From positions 1 to 6,320 of the forward strand of contig JBIQLO010000220.1 of assembly GCA_044464175.1 (NCBI GenBank): 6,320 nt of DNA, in the 5' to 3' direction. This DNA comes from JBIQLO01 sp044464175. GTDB taxonomy: Bacteria > Planctomycetota > Phycisphaerae > Tepidisphaerales > Tepidisphaeraceae. The position numbers were made by a program, and so were the translations under genes. The notes beneath the pieces were generated by a model that saw only the letters and a program-made list of their open reading frames with translations, was not told the origin of the DNA and did not search any database. Position 1 is the first letter of the stretch. Each line of letters begins with the position of its first letter. Positions 1 to 5,764 of this stretch are shown piece after piece.

Positions 1-823
1 TGGAACGGCTGGCGGAGATGATCGCGCCGCGGCCGCCGGTGAAGGCGGCACGGGTCATGTCCGCGGTGGCGCCCTGGGCTCCGTAGCCGGGCAGGAGGAA
101 GATCGATTTGGGCAGGCGCTGGCGCAGGGAGGTCATGGTGTGGGTCTGGGTGGCCCCGACGACCGCGCCGATGGCGCTGTAGCCGTATTTGCCCACCAGG
201 CCCTCGGCTTCGGTGACCGGCTTGAGCAAGTCCGCCAGATGCTCGCTCCAGGTGCGCCCATCGGCCAGGGCGACATCCTGCAACTGGAAGGAGCCGGGAT
301 TGCTGGTGCGGACCAGGACGAAGAGCCCCTTGTCGAACTGCCGGGCCGTCTTTACGAACGGCTCGATGGAATCCAGCCCACAGAAGGGGTTGATGGTGAT
401 GGCGTCGGGGGAGCGCCATTCCTCATCCTCGGCGGCGGGGGGGTCGGCCAGGTGGCCGGCGGCGTAGGCGGCGGCGGTGGAGCCGATGTCACCGCGTTTG
501 ACATCACCGATGACCAGCAGTCCCAGTTCGGCGGCCTCCTGCACGAGGCTGAAGTAAGCTTCGACCCCTTCAGCGCCGTGCTGCTCGAAATAGGCGGACT
601 GGAATTTCACGCAGGGGACGTGGGGGGCGATACGGCGGAGGATGCGGATGGTGAAATCAAAGAGGGCATCGACCACCCGTTCGGGCTCGGTCGCGCCGCG
701 CAAGGCCGCCCGTTCGGCCAGTGCGGGGGGCAGCTGGTCGAACATGGGATCGATCCCGACGCAGATCGGCGCACCTTTGGCGTCGATGGCGTCGAGAAGG
801 CGGTCTGAAAAGATCTCGGACAT
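1..823 (-). CDS. pyrF: Orotidine 5'-phosphate decarboxylase, type 2 (3' end outside the window)
   Basis: This cytoplasmic enzyme decarboxylates OMP to UMP, the last step of de novo pyrimidine synthesis. I translated the minus strand by hand from the ATG at 823 and read 274 residues before the window edge. The start reads MSEIFSDRLLDAIDAKGAPI. Family marks are ICVGIDP near residue 20, VKFQSAYFEQHG near 72, the catalytic DVKRGDIGST (D107, K109, D112), TINPFCGLDS near 143, RTSNPGS near 172 and a phosphate-binding LLPGYGAQGA near 243. These fit the longer type-2 (PyrF2) subfamily, of about 270-310 residues, so only the last few dozen residues are probably missing. The ATG has no Shine-Dalgarno; the bases before it belong to a heptamer-repeat element. 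No later methionine would keep the conserved N-terminus. The gene lies downstream of the micro-gene at 918-992 on the same strand. Confidence 0.95.
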   Translation of the reverse strand, partial: MSEIFSDRLLDAIDAKGAPICVGIDPMFDQLPPALAERAALRGATEPERVVDALFDFTIRILRRIAPHVPCVKFQSAYFEQHGAEGVEAYFSLVQEAAELGLLVIGDVKRGDIGSTAAAYAAGHLADPPAAEDEEWRSPDAITINPFCGLDSIEPFVKTARQFDKGLFVLVRTSNPGSFQLQDVALADGRTWSEHLADLLKPVTEAEGLVGKYGYSAIGAVVGATQTHTMTSLRQRLPKSIFLLPGYGAQGATADMTRAAFTGGRGAIISASRS

Positions 824-917
824 AATGCGCGGTCCGTGGTCCGTGGTCCGTGGTCCGTGGCCCGTTATCCGCGAATCCTTTCGGACCACGAATGACGGAC
901 CACGGACCACGAAGGTA
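824..917 (-). repeat. Heptamer inverted-repeat element 1 (hairpin) between micro-gene and pyrF
   Basis: The whole gap is built of 7-bp units. On the plus strand GTGGTCC occurs three times in tandem (836-856), followed by variants GTGGCCC, GTTATCC and GCGAATCC. After a TTTC loop (879-882) come the complementary units GGACCAC, GAATGAC, GGACCAC, GGACCAC (883-910). Units pair in register: 850-856 with 904-910 is 7 of 7, 857-863 with 897-903 is 6 of 7, and GTTATCC with GAATGAC pairs 6 of 7 counting one G-T. Three further units continue beyond the stem towards pyrF. In the mRNA this would be a hairpin ending just before the start codon. It resembles the element at 5765-5857. Function is unknown; it is not a terminator, as it has no U-tract. 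Confidence 0.85.
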
Positions 918-992
918 TTATCGTTTGCGTCGATCGCGGCGCGCTTTGCGCTTTTTGCTGCCGACTTTGCGGCGGCGGCGTGGCTTGGCCAT
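918..992 (-). CDS. 24-residue arginine/lysine-rich peptide, ribosomal-protein-like
   Basis: A 24-codon frame opens with MAKPRRRRKVGSKKRK and ends at TAA (918-920). Sixteen of the 24 residues are Arg or Lys and only one is acidic. It is well below the usual length cut-off of gene callers, but its ATG follows an AAAGGAGA Shine-Dalgarno by 5 bases, the strongest ribosome site in this part of the window. Composition, size and the MAK start recall the tiny, very basic, RNA-binding bacterial ribosomal proteins (for example the 24-residue bL37 of mycobacteria, bTHX or bS22). I cannot align it convincingly to any one of them, so the ribosomal role is an inference from composition. It lies upstream of pyrF on the same strand, separated by the heptamer element. 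It could be cotranscribed with pyrF or have its own transcript. Chance coding is possible but unlikely given the Shine-Dalgarno. Confidence 0.7.
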   Translation of the reverse strand: MAKPRRRRKVGSKKRKARRDRRKR

Positions 993-997
993 GCGAC

Positions 998-1005
998 TCT
1001 CCTTT
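998..1005 (-). promoter_or_regulatory. Strong Shine-Dalgarno of the 24-codon gene
   Basis: On the minus strand AAAGGAGA lies 5 bases before the ATG at 992. It is the main argument that the very short frame at 918-992 is translated. The neighbouring pyrF and DUF971 starts have no comparable site. Confidence 0.75.
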
Positions 1006-1087
1006 CGATTTCGAGCAGGGTACCTTACCCGCCGGCAGCGGCCGCGTCCAGTTGCAGCGGGGGGATTTTCCTCCGGGGGGTGTTTGA

Positions 1088-1102
1088 GCCTATGATAGGC
1101 GC
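1088..1102 (+). promoter_or_regulatory. Candidate -10 box inside a palindrome; probable leaderless start of the DUF971 gene
   Basis: TATGAT (1091-1096, five of six matches to TATAAT) ends 6 bases before the ATG at 1103. Transcription would therefore start at or next to the A of the start codon, giving a leaderless mRNA, and no Shine-Dalgarno is present. The box lies inside the dyad GCCTAT-G-ATAGGC (1088-1100). With a 1-base centre this is more likely a protein-binding site than an RNA hairpin. No good -35 hexamer is visible at the usual distance; the best candidate is a TTTTCC run near 1066. Confidence 0.4.
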
Positions 1103-1429
1103 ATGGAAAGCGCGGATGAGATCAGGCCGGTGCGGATGAATCTGCAGCGGGAGCGACAATTGGAGATCGACTGGGCGGACGGGAAGCATTGTGTCTATCC
1201 GATTTCGCTCCTGCGGACGATGTGCCCGTGCGCCAAGTGTCGGGAGGTGCGGCAGGAGCGCGAGGCGAAAAAGTCGCGGTTGCAGATCCTGCCGGGCAAC
1301 TTCGCCCAGCCGATCACGGCGCTGAAAGCGGAACTGGTGGGGAATTACGCCATTCGCATCGAGTGGTCGGACCAGCATGCCACGGGGATTTATTCCTTCC
1401 GGTATCTGCGCGATATCTGCACGCCGTAG
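1103..1429 (+). CDS. DUF971 / gamma-butyrobetaine hydroxylase-like N-terminal domain protein
   Basis: This is a single-domain protein of 108 residues. It carries the DUF971 (GBBH-like N) pattern: LEIDWADGKHCVYPISLLR (20-38), a CPCAKC cluster (C41, C43, C46), a central ITALKAELVGNYAIRIEW stretch and a C-terminal DQHATGIYSFRYLR with H92. In human gamma-butyrobetaine hydroxylase the equivalent three cysteines and one histidine bind zinc, so a zinc site is likely here. The oxygenase domain is absent, so it is not a hydroxylase. DUF971 also occurs fused to Mrp/HCF101-type Fe-S carrier ATPases, which suggests, without proof, a role around Fe-S or metal handling. ATG 1103 is chosen because it covers the family's N-terminus; an in-frame ATG at 1136 would trim 11 poorly conserved residues. 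It is the only plus-strand gene, divergent from the micro-gene and convergent with the FKBP gene. Confidence 0.88.
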   Translation: MESADEIRPVRMNLQRERQLEIDWADGKHCVYPISLLRTMCPCAKCREVRQEREAKKSRLQILPGNFAQPITALKAELVGNYAIRIEWSDQHATGIYSFRYLRDICTP

Positions 1430-1486
1430 CGTCCCATCCCGCACTTTTTGGGAAAAATCCGAAGCAAAATTCAAGACGCACCGCCT

Positions 1487-1522
1487 CAAAACCGGCTAAT
1501 CGGACAGGGGAGTTCGGTTTTG
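1487..1522. terminator. Possible weak bidirectional terminator between convergent genes
   Basis: CAAAACCG (1487-1494) and CGGTTTTG (1515-1522) form perfect 8-bp arms around a 20-base loop. The A-tract and T-tract arrangement would read as a stem ending in TTTT from either strand. It lies in the 196-bp gap (1430-1625) between the DUF971 gene and the oppositely oriented FKBP gene, where a shared terminator is expected. The long loop and short U-run make it weak. I see no gene, tRNA or further repeat in the rest of this gap. Confidence 0.35.
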
Positions 1523-1625
1523 GCGCAGCATGCGCGGATCGCCCATGCGACGAAATCACATTGACGCATTACCGCCAATCGGGTGTCTCAATCCTGGATT
1601 TACTTTGGTTTTCCCAGTCGCGCCA

Positions 1626-2087
1626 TCACCGGATGGCCAGCAGTTCCACGTCGAAGACGAGCGTGGCGTTGGGGGGAATCACCGGCGGTACACCGCGGTC
1701 GCCGTACGCCAGGTCCGGCGGGATGACCAGTTGCCGCTTTTCGCCGATTTTCATCCCCGCGACCCCTTCATCCCAGCCCCGGATCACCTGTCCGGCGCCC
1801 AGTTGGAAGGAGAAGGGCTGATGGCGGTCGCGCGAGGAGTCGAACTTCTTCCCGTTGGTCAGCCGGCCGGTGTAGTGGACGACGACGGTGTCGCCGGCCT
1901 TGGCCTGGCGGTCGCCGTGGCCGGGCTCCAGCTCGATGATCTTGAGGCCCGAGGGGAGGGTGCGCTCCTTCGACTCCGGCTGGGTGGTCGGGGCGCTGGC
2001 GGGGCGCGTGGCGGGTCCGGCCTGAAGGCAGGGCGCGGTCGCCAGAAGTCCACCCGCCATCGCCGCCGCGATCCATTTCCGATTCAT
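1626..2087 (-). CDS. Exported FKBP-type peptidyl-prolyl cis-trans isomerase
   Basis: The protein catalyses cis-trans isomerisation of X-Pro bonds and is probably an exported folding helper. I chose the second ATG (2087; 153 residues) because AAGGAG lies 6 bases before it. The first in-frame ATG (2102; 158 residues) has no ribosome site and its own codons contain that AAGGAG. Residues 1-23 look like a signal peptide (MNRK, then a small/hydrophobic core, then CLQA before Gly). The Cys at 20 follows Pro and does not make a lipobox. A Thr/Pro-rich linker (24-43) leads to one FKBP domain (about 44-153). The FKBP12-type active-site residues are all present: Y72, F82-D83, V101-I102, W105, Y128 and F145, so it should be active. 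There are no extra FkpA/Mip-like dimerisation helices. It starts 32 bp after the signalling gene and is probably cotranscribed with it. Confidence 0.93.
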   Translation of the reverse strand: MNRKWIAAAMAGGLLATAPCLQAGPATRPASAPTTQPESKERTLPSGLKIIELEPGHGDRQAKAGDTVVVHYTGRLTNGKKFDSSRDRHQPFSFQLGAGQVIRGWDEGVAGMKIGEKRQLVIPPDLAYGDRGVPPVIPPNATLVFDVELLAIR

Positions 2088-2093
2088 GCTTGT

Positions 2094-2099
2094 CTCCTT
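2094..2099 (-). promoter_or_regulatory. Shine-Dalgarno that decides the FKBP start
   Basis: On the minus strand AAGGAG lies 6 bases before the ATG at 2087 and within the first codons after the alternative ATG at 2102. It therefore favours the shorter, signal-peptide-leading form. Confidence 0.7.
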
Positions 2100-2119
2100 C
2101 ATTGAAATTGCGGGCGGCC

Positions 2120-3811
2120 TTACCCGGCCGCCAGGGGCTGGAGCGCTTTGCGCACCTCGTCCAACAACTGGTTCACTTTGAACGGCTTGAACAGCACGGC
2201 GTGCAGTCCCTCCTGGGAAGCGCGGACGATGCTGTGGTTGGGATCATACCCGAAACCGGTCATTAGGATCACCGGCACGGTCTCCGACTTGCGCCGGGCG
2301 GCGGCGAAGACCTCATAACCCGACTTGTCGGGCATGCGGATGTCGCTGATGATCAGGTCAAATTCCTGCTGCTCGATGTGGGCGATCGCCTCGCCGCCGC
2401 TGGTGGCGGCGGTGACGAGGGCGTTGTATTTCCGCAGCACGTCGCTGAGGGTGGTGCGGATGTTGGGCTCGTCGTCGGCCACGAGAATGCGCGCGCCGCT
2501 GAGGACCGGATCGGCACGGGTCTCCTTCACCTGGGCCGCTCCCAGAATCGTCGTGTTGGAGCCCTCGGCCACCTGGCGCAGGCACTTCTGGATCGTGCTG
2601 ACGTTTTCCAGAATCTGCTGGAGCTTGTGGCGCAGGTCGTCGTGCCCGATGTATTCCTCCAGCAGCAGATTGGCGTCCGAGGCGATGTCGTTGAGCGGGC
2701 CGGCGGCCTCGGTGCAGACGTTGTCGGCGACTTTGTGGCTGGTGCTGACACGCTCGACCACCATCAGGTCCAGGATGTTCAGGGCGATGGCGACGTAACG
2801 CCCGAAGATTTCGGCGAACTGCCGGTCATCCTCGGTGAAGGCGGCCGGCTGATGGCTCTCGATGTTGAAGACGCCGATCACCTTGTCGTGCAGCCGCAGC
2901 GGCACGGTGAGGGTGCTGCGGGCGTCGTTGAGGCCCATGACGTAGCGCGGGTCGCGCTGCACGTCGGGACAGATATAGGAGCGCCCGGTGGACGCCACGT
3001 AGCCGCTGATGCCGTTGCCCTCGGGCTGGGCGAACATCTCCACCGCCAGGGCGTCCGGGGGCAGCCCGGCGCTGATGACCAGATCAAGCCTGTTGCTGCG
3101 GCGGTCCAGCAGGCGAATGGCGAAATGGTCAAAATGCATCAGATCCCGCACGTAACGGACGATCTTGTCCTCCAGGAGCTTGAGGCGCTGGCCGACGTTC
3201 ATCTTTTCCATCGCGTCGGCTTCCAGACGCACCAGTTCGTTGCCTGCCTTGTCGATGGCGTCGATCTTCTGCTGCAGCCGCCGAGTGCCGGTGGCATCCC
3301 AGATGACGGCCACCACCTGCACCACCTCGCCCGAGGGGCTGATAACCGGAGAGACGATCATCTCCAGGAATTGATGGTCTTCGATGTTGAGGGCGTAACG
3401 TTTGGATCGGCTGAAGGTGGGGGTGTCGGCGGGGTGGGGGGCGGACTGGCGGCTGAACAACTCATAGGCTTCGCGGAGCGTGGTGCGTACTTTTTCATGC
3501 ACCTTCGCCGGCCAGGCCTGCATCTTTTTGTTCATCCAGTTGCAGCGGCCCTGGCCGTCGACGATACAGACCCCCTCGCCGACGGTGTTGAGGACCAGAT
3601 TCGCCTGCTGCGAAACCAGGGCCCGTTCCAGCGGCAGGAAATCGGCCGCATCCGAAAAGATGGCGTCAAAATGTTCCCGGCGCAGCGCCTCGATCGCCTT
3701 GTCGAGGGAGGCAATCTCCACGACCTCGGCCTGCGCCCGCAGACACTGCACCAGCGGGGCATGATCGGCATGGCCCGAAAGAATCAGAATTTTGCCGCGA
3801 CCGGTATCCAA
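2120..3811 (-). CDS. Kinase-less PAS-GAF sensor with C-terminal response-regulator receiver domain
   Basis: A soluble signalling protein of 563 residues with no membrane segment. Order of parts: residues 5-62 resemble half a receiver (GKILILSGH, FDAIFSDAADF) but lack the paired acidic residues; about 70-180 is a PAS domain (LVLNTVGEGVCIVDGQGRCNWMN ... VQVVAVIWDATGTRR); 178-215 is a helical linker; about 205-345 is a GAF domain (MHFDHFAIRLLD, GISGYVASTGRSYICPDVQRDPRY, STLTVPLRLHDKVIGVFNIES); about 350-417 is helical, like a HisKA dimerisation region but with EAAGPLNDI where His-Glu would be expected; 440-560 is a complete receiver with D446-D447, phosphoacceptor D490 (ISDIRMPDKSG), T518 and K542. 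No HATPase domain is present, so it cannot autophosphorylate and needs an outside kinase. The start is TTG at 3811, 4 bases after GGGAG; no in-frame ATG or GTG lies close by. The output partner is unknown. The FKBP gene follows in the same direction. Confidence 0.88.
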   Translation of the reverse strand: MDTGRGKILILSGHADHAPLVQCLRAQAEVVEIASLDKAIEALRREHFDAIFSDAADFLPLERALVSQQANLVLNTVGEGVCIVDGQGRCNWMNKKMQAWPAKVHEKVRTTLREAYELFSRQSAPHPADTPTFSRSKRYALNIEDHQFLEMIVSPVISPSGEVVQVVAVIWDATGTRRLQQKIDAIDKAGNELVRLEADAMEKMNVGQRLKLLEDKIVRYVRDLMHFDHFAIRLLDRRSNRLDLVISAGLPPDALAVEMFAQPEGNGISGYVASTGRSYICPDVQRDPRYVMGLNDARSTLTVPLRLHDKVIGVFNIESHQPAAFTEDDRQFAEIFGRYVAIALNILDLMVVERVSTSHKVADNVCTEAAGPLNDIASDANLLLEEYIGHDDLRHKLQQILENVSTIQKCLRQVAEGSNTTILGAAQVKETRADPVLSGARILVADDEPNIRTTLSDVLRKYNALVTAATSGGEAIAHIEQQEFDLIISDIRMPDKSGYEVFAAARRKSETVPVILMTGFGYDPNHSIVRASQEGLHAVLFKPFKVNQLLDEVRKALQPLAAG

Positions 3812-3900
3812 AGCACTCCCGCCGCTTTCCCAATGCGCCGGCGCGCATCCGGATCAATATACACCCCCTATGCCGCGCCTCCGCGAACACCCACAACTAT

Positions 3901-3930
3901 ATCCTAGTTTCTTCCCAGAGCGACGGTCAA
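3901..3930 (-). promoter_or_regulatory. Candidate sigma-70-type promoter for the PAS-GAF-receiver gene
   Basis: On the minus strand TTGACC (3925-3930) and TAGGAT (3901-3906) are separated by 18 bases, close to the TTGACA/TATAAT consensus. It lies in the 161-bp gap between hemC and the signalling gene and would give a leader of roughly 80 bases. No other convincing element is visible in this gap. Confidence 0.45.
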
Positions 3931-3972
3931 TGGCATCGCCACTCACTCCTACGCCCTCCCTGCTGGGGTGGT

Positions 3973-4917
3973 TCACGCCCCGGGCGGTGGTTGGGGGGCG
4001 CCATGCAGCAGCGCTTCAGCGCCCTGCTCCAGAAGGCTCTGGACCACCGCCTCGGCCGCGTTGCCAGGGGCATCGGCCCGCGCTTCGCCCCGCACGGTGC
4101 GCGCCTGGCCGTCGGGCCCGGAGCCCGCCACCAGCGCCCTGAGCCATAGCTGGGTTCCCTCCACCTGGGCCAGCGCCGCGATGGGGGAGGTGCAGTCGCC
4201 CCGCAATCCCTGCACCACCCCCCGCTCCGCCTCCACGCACTGCTGGGTGGGCGGATCGTGCAGCACCGCGACCCGGTCGAGGGTCTGGCGGTCGTCCGCC
4301 CGGCACTGCAGCGCCAAGGCCCCCTGACCGGCGGCCGGGAGCATTCGCTCGGGCGGCAGGGGCGTCATGGACGACTCATCGTAGAGCTTGGCCCGTTCCA
4401 GCCCGGCCTTTGCCAGAATCAGGGCGTCCACCTGCCCGTCGGTATATTTTTTCAGGCGCGTGTCGATGTTGCCCCGGATCGGCTCGATGGTCAGGGCGGG
4501 AAACTGGGCAAGGATTTGATATTTGCGGCGCAGGCTCCCCGTTCCGATTCTGGTTCCCGGCGGAAGCTGATCCAGCGACCGGCCCGCGCGGCTGATCAGA
4601 ACATCCCACGGCTCGGCCCGCGGCGGGACGGCGGCGATGGTCAGGTGTTCCTGGCTGACCAGCGGCATCGTCACCGGCACATCCTTGTAGCTGTGGACGG
4701 CCAGGTCGATTCGTCCCTCCAGCAGGGCCAGCTCCAGCTCGCGGATGAACAGCCCCTTGCCGCCGGCCTCATACAGCGGACGGTCGGCGATGCGGTCGCC
4801 GCTGGTCTGAATCACCACCAGCTCCACCTTCAACCCCGGATGGAGCCGCTCCAGCGTCTGGGCGACCAACTGGCTTTGGCGCCGGGCCAACAGACTGCCG
4901 CGGGTTCCAAGTCGCAT
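3973..4917 (-). CDS. hemC: Hydroxymethylbilane synthase (porphobilinogen deaminase)
   Basis: This cytoplasmic enzyme of tetrapyrrole (haem) synthesis joins four porphobilinogen molecules into hydroxymethylbilane. The 314-residue length is normal. Marks, in order: RLGTRGSLLARRQSQ at the N-terminus with R12/R13, IQTSGDR (36-42), GGKGLFIRELE (52-62), HSYKDVP with catalytic D79 (E. coli HSMKDVP), IGTGSLRRK with R130/R131, RGNIDTRLKK with R148 and R154, LPAAGQGAL near 193, and LRGDCTSPIAA with C242, the cysteine that anchors the dipyrromethane cofactor. All key residues are present, so it should be active. ATG 4917 has GGAG 5 bases before it. The upstream TIM-barrel gene ends 13 bp away on the same strand, which indicates one transcript. 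No other hem gene is in the window. The C-terminal tail is Pro/Gly-rich. Confidence 0.97.
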   Translation of the reverse strand: MRLGTRGSLLARRQSQLVAQTLERLHPGLKVELVVIQTSGDRIADRPLYEAGGKGLFIRELELALLEGRIDLAVHSYKDVPVTMPLVSQEHLTIAAVPPRAEPWDVLISRAGRSLDQLPPGTRIGTGSLRRKYQILAQFPALTIEPIRGNIDTRLKKYTDGQVDALILAKAGLERAKLYDESSMTPLPPERMLPAAGQGALALQCRADDRQTLDRVAVLHDPPTQQCVEAERGVVQGLRGDCTSPIAALAQVEGTQLWLRALVAGSGPDGQARTVRGEARADAPGNAAEAVVQSLLEQGAEALLHGAPQPPPGA

Positions 4918-4930
4918 GATCGCTCCGGCG

Positions 4931-5764
4931 TTACTCGGCCGCCTCGTTCAGGGCTTTCAAGGCCGCCTGGATGTCCCGGTAGCGGCTTTCGCCTCCCTCG
5001 CGCTCGATGACCAGCGGACCGGTGAACTCCACCTCCCGCAGGACGCTCAGGAAGCGCTTGGGCCCCACCTGCCCGGTGCCAAAGGGGACTTCCTTGCCCC
5101 ACACCACGCCCGGCTTGTCCGAGCCGACCGCGTCCTTGATGTGGACGTGGCGGATGTGCCGCCCGAGCATGCGCACGGCCTCGATCGGATCGCCCGCCCC
5201 GTAGAGAATCATGTTGGCCGGGTCAAAATTGACGCGCATGTTGCGGCAGTTGAGATCGTTGAGGAACTGGAGCAGCTCCGAAGCGCGCTCCTGTCCGGTT
5301 TCCATGGCCATTTCCAGCCCGCGGCTGGCCAGGATGTCCGAAACCTCCCGCAGGCGGTCGAGCATGCTGGGATAGGATTCGTGGTTGGAGGGGGGGACAA
5401 AGCCGATATGCGTGCTGAGCAAGGTGACCCCCAGCTGGGTGGTCAGTTCGGCCGCCGCGATGGTGCGCTGCTTGCGGGCGGGCCAGGCGTCATCGGGGGC
5501 GTAGCCGCCGGTCTTGCGGATCGCGGCGATGGAGCTGTAGTCCTCGCCGGGAAATCCGATCATGGTCGCGGTGAGGGTGAGGCCGGAGTTTTTCAGCGTC
5601 TCCAGCGCCTGCCGCCGGCCGGGTTCGTCCATCTGGAGCAGCGGGCCCAGCGCCAGTTGCATGTGCCCCAGCCCCAGCTCCCGCACGCGCTCGACCGTCG
5701 CCTCCAGGTTCGGCTCCCGAAGGGACCAGCTACACACGCCGATGTCATGTCCGTCGATGGTCAT
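4931..5764 (-). CDS. Sugar phosphate isomerase/epimerase-like TIM-barrel protein
   Basis: A 277-residue member of the xylose-isomerase-like TIM-barrel (AP endonuclease 2) superfamily. It starts MTIDGHDIGVCSWSLREPNL, typical of the group. Likely metal ligands are the Glu in MAMETGQE (E155), the Asp in VNFDPANMI (D181), a His in HVHIKD (H208) and the Glu in VIEREGG (E254), so a divalent-metal sugar or inositol isomerase or epimerase is plausible. The substrate cannot be told from sequence, and no sugar operon surrounds it. I chose the ATG at 5764. A GTG at 5776 would add four codons (281 residues) that lie inside the heptamer repeat. Neither start has a Shine-Dalgarno. It is 13 bp upstream of hemC and probably cotranscribed, though no metabolic link is evident. 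Confidence 0.85.
   Translation of the reverse strand: MTIDGHDIGVCSWSLREPNLEATVERVRELGLGHMQLALGPLLQMDEPGRRQALETLKNSGLTLTATMIGFPGEDYSSIAAIRKTGGYAPDDAWPARKQRTIAAAELTTQLGVTLLSTHIGFVPPSNHESYPSMLDRLREVSDILASRGLEMAMETGQERASELLQFLNDLNCRNMRVNFDPANMILYGAGDPIEAVRMLGRHIRHVHIKDAVGSDKPGVVWGKEVPFGTGQVGPKRFLSVLREVEFTGPLVIEREGGESRYRDIQAALKALNEAAE

Noticed and set aside
140..808. A 222-codon plus-strand frame
   Set aside because: It is antisense to pyrF, whose catalytic motifs are unmistakable; it is Gly-rich and has no family signature.
831..910. CRISPR-like or VNTR array
   Set aside because: Units are 7 bp without spacers and reverse orientation at the centre, so this is an inverted heptamer array and not a CRISPR.
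993..1080. Minus-strand promoter TGGACG-17-TAAGGT for the micro-gene
   Set aside because: Only 4 of 6 and 3 of 6 matches to consensus in a GC-rich stretch; too weak to report as a feature, although a promoter is expected in this gap.
1025..1489. A 154-codon minus-strand frame over the DUF971 gene
   Set aside because: The plus-strand frame carries the conserved CxCxxC and C-terminal DUF971 motifs; the antisense frame matches nothing.
1523..1535. Hairpin GCGCA-GCA-TGCGC as a terminator
   Set aside because: No T-run follows on either strand, and the stem is only 5 bp.
2088..2102. ATG at 2102 as the FKBP start
   Set aside because: It has no ribosome site, and its second to fourth codons contain the Shine-Dalgarno of the ATG at 2087.
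2378..3907. A 509-codon open frame on the plus strand
   Set aside because: It is fully antisense to the PAS-GAF-receiver gene, has no recognisable domain and a composition typical of mirror frames in GC-rich genes (rich in Val, Gly, Asp, His).
4258..5010. A 250-codon plus-strand frame
   Set aside because: It is antisense to hemC and the end of the TIM-barrel gene, both clear matches to known families.
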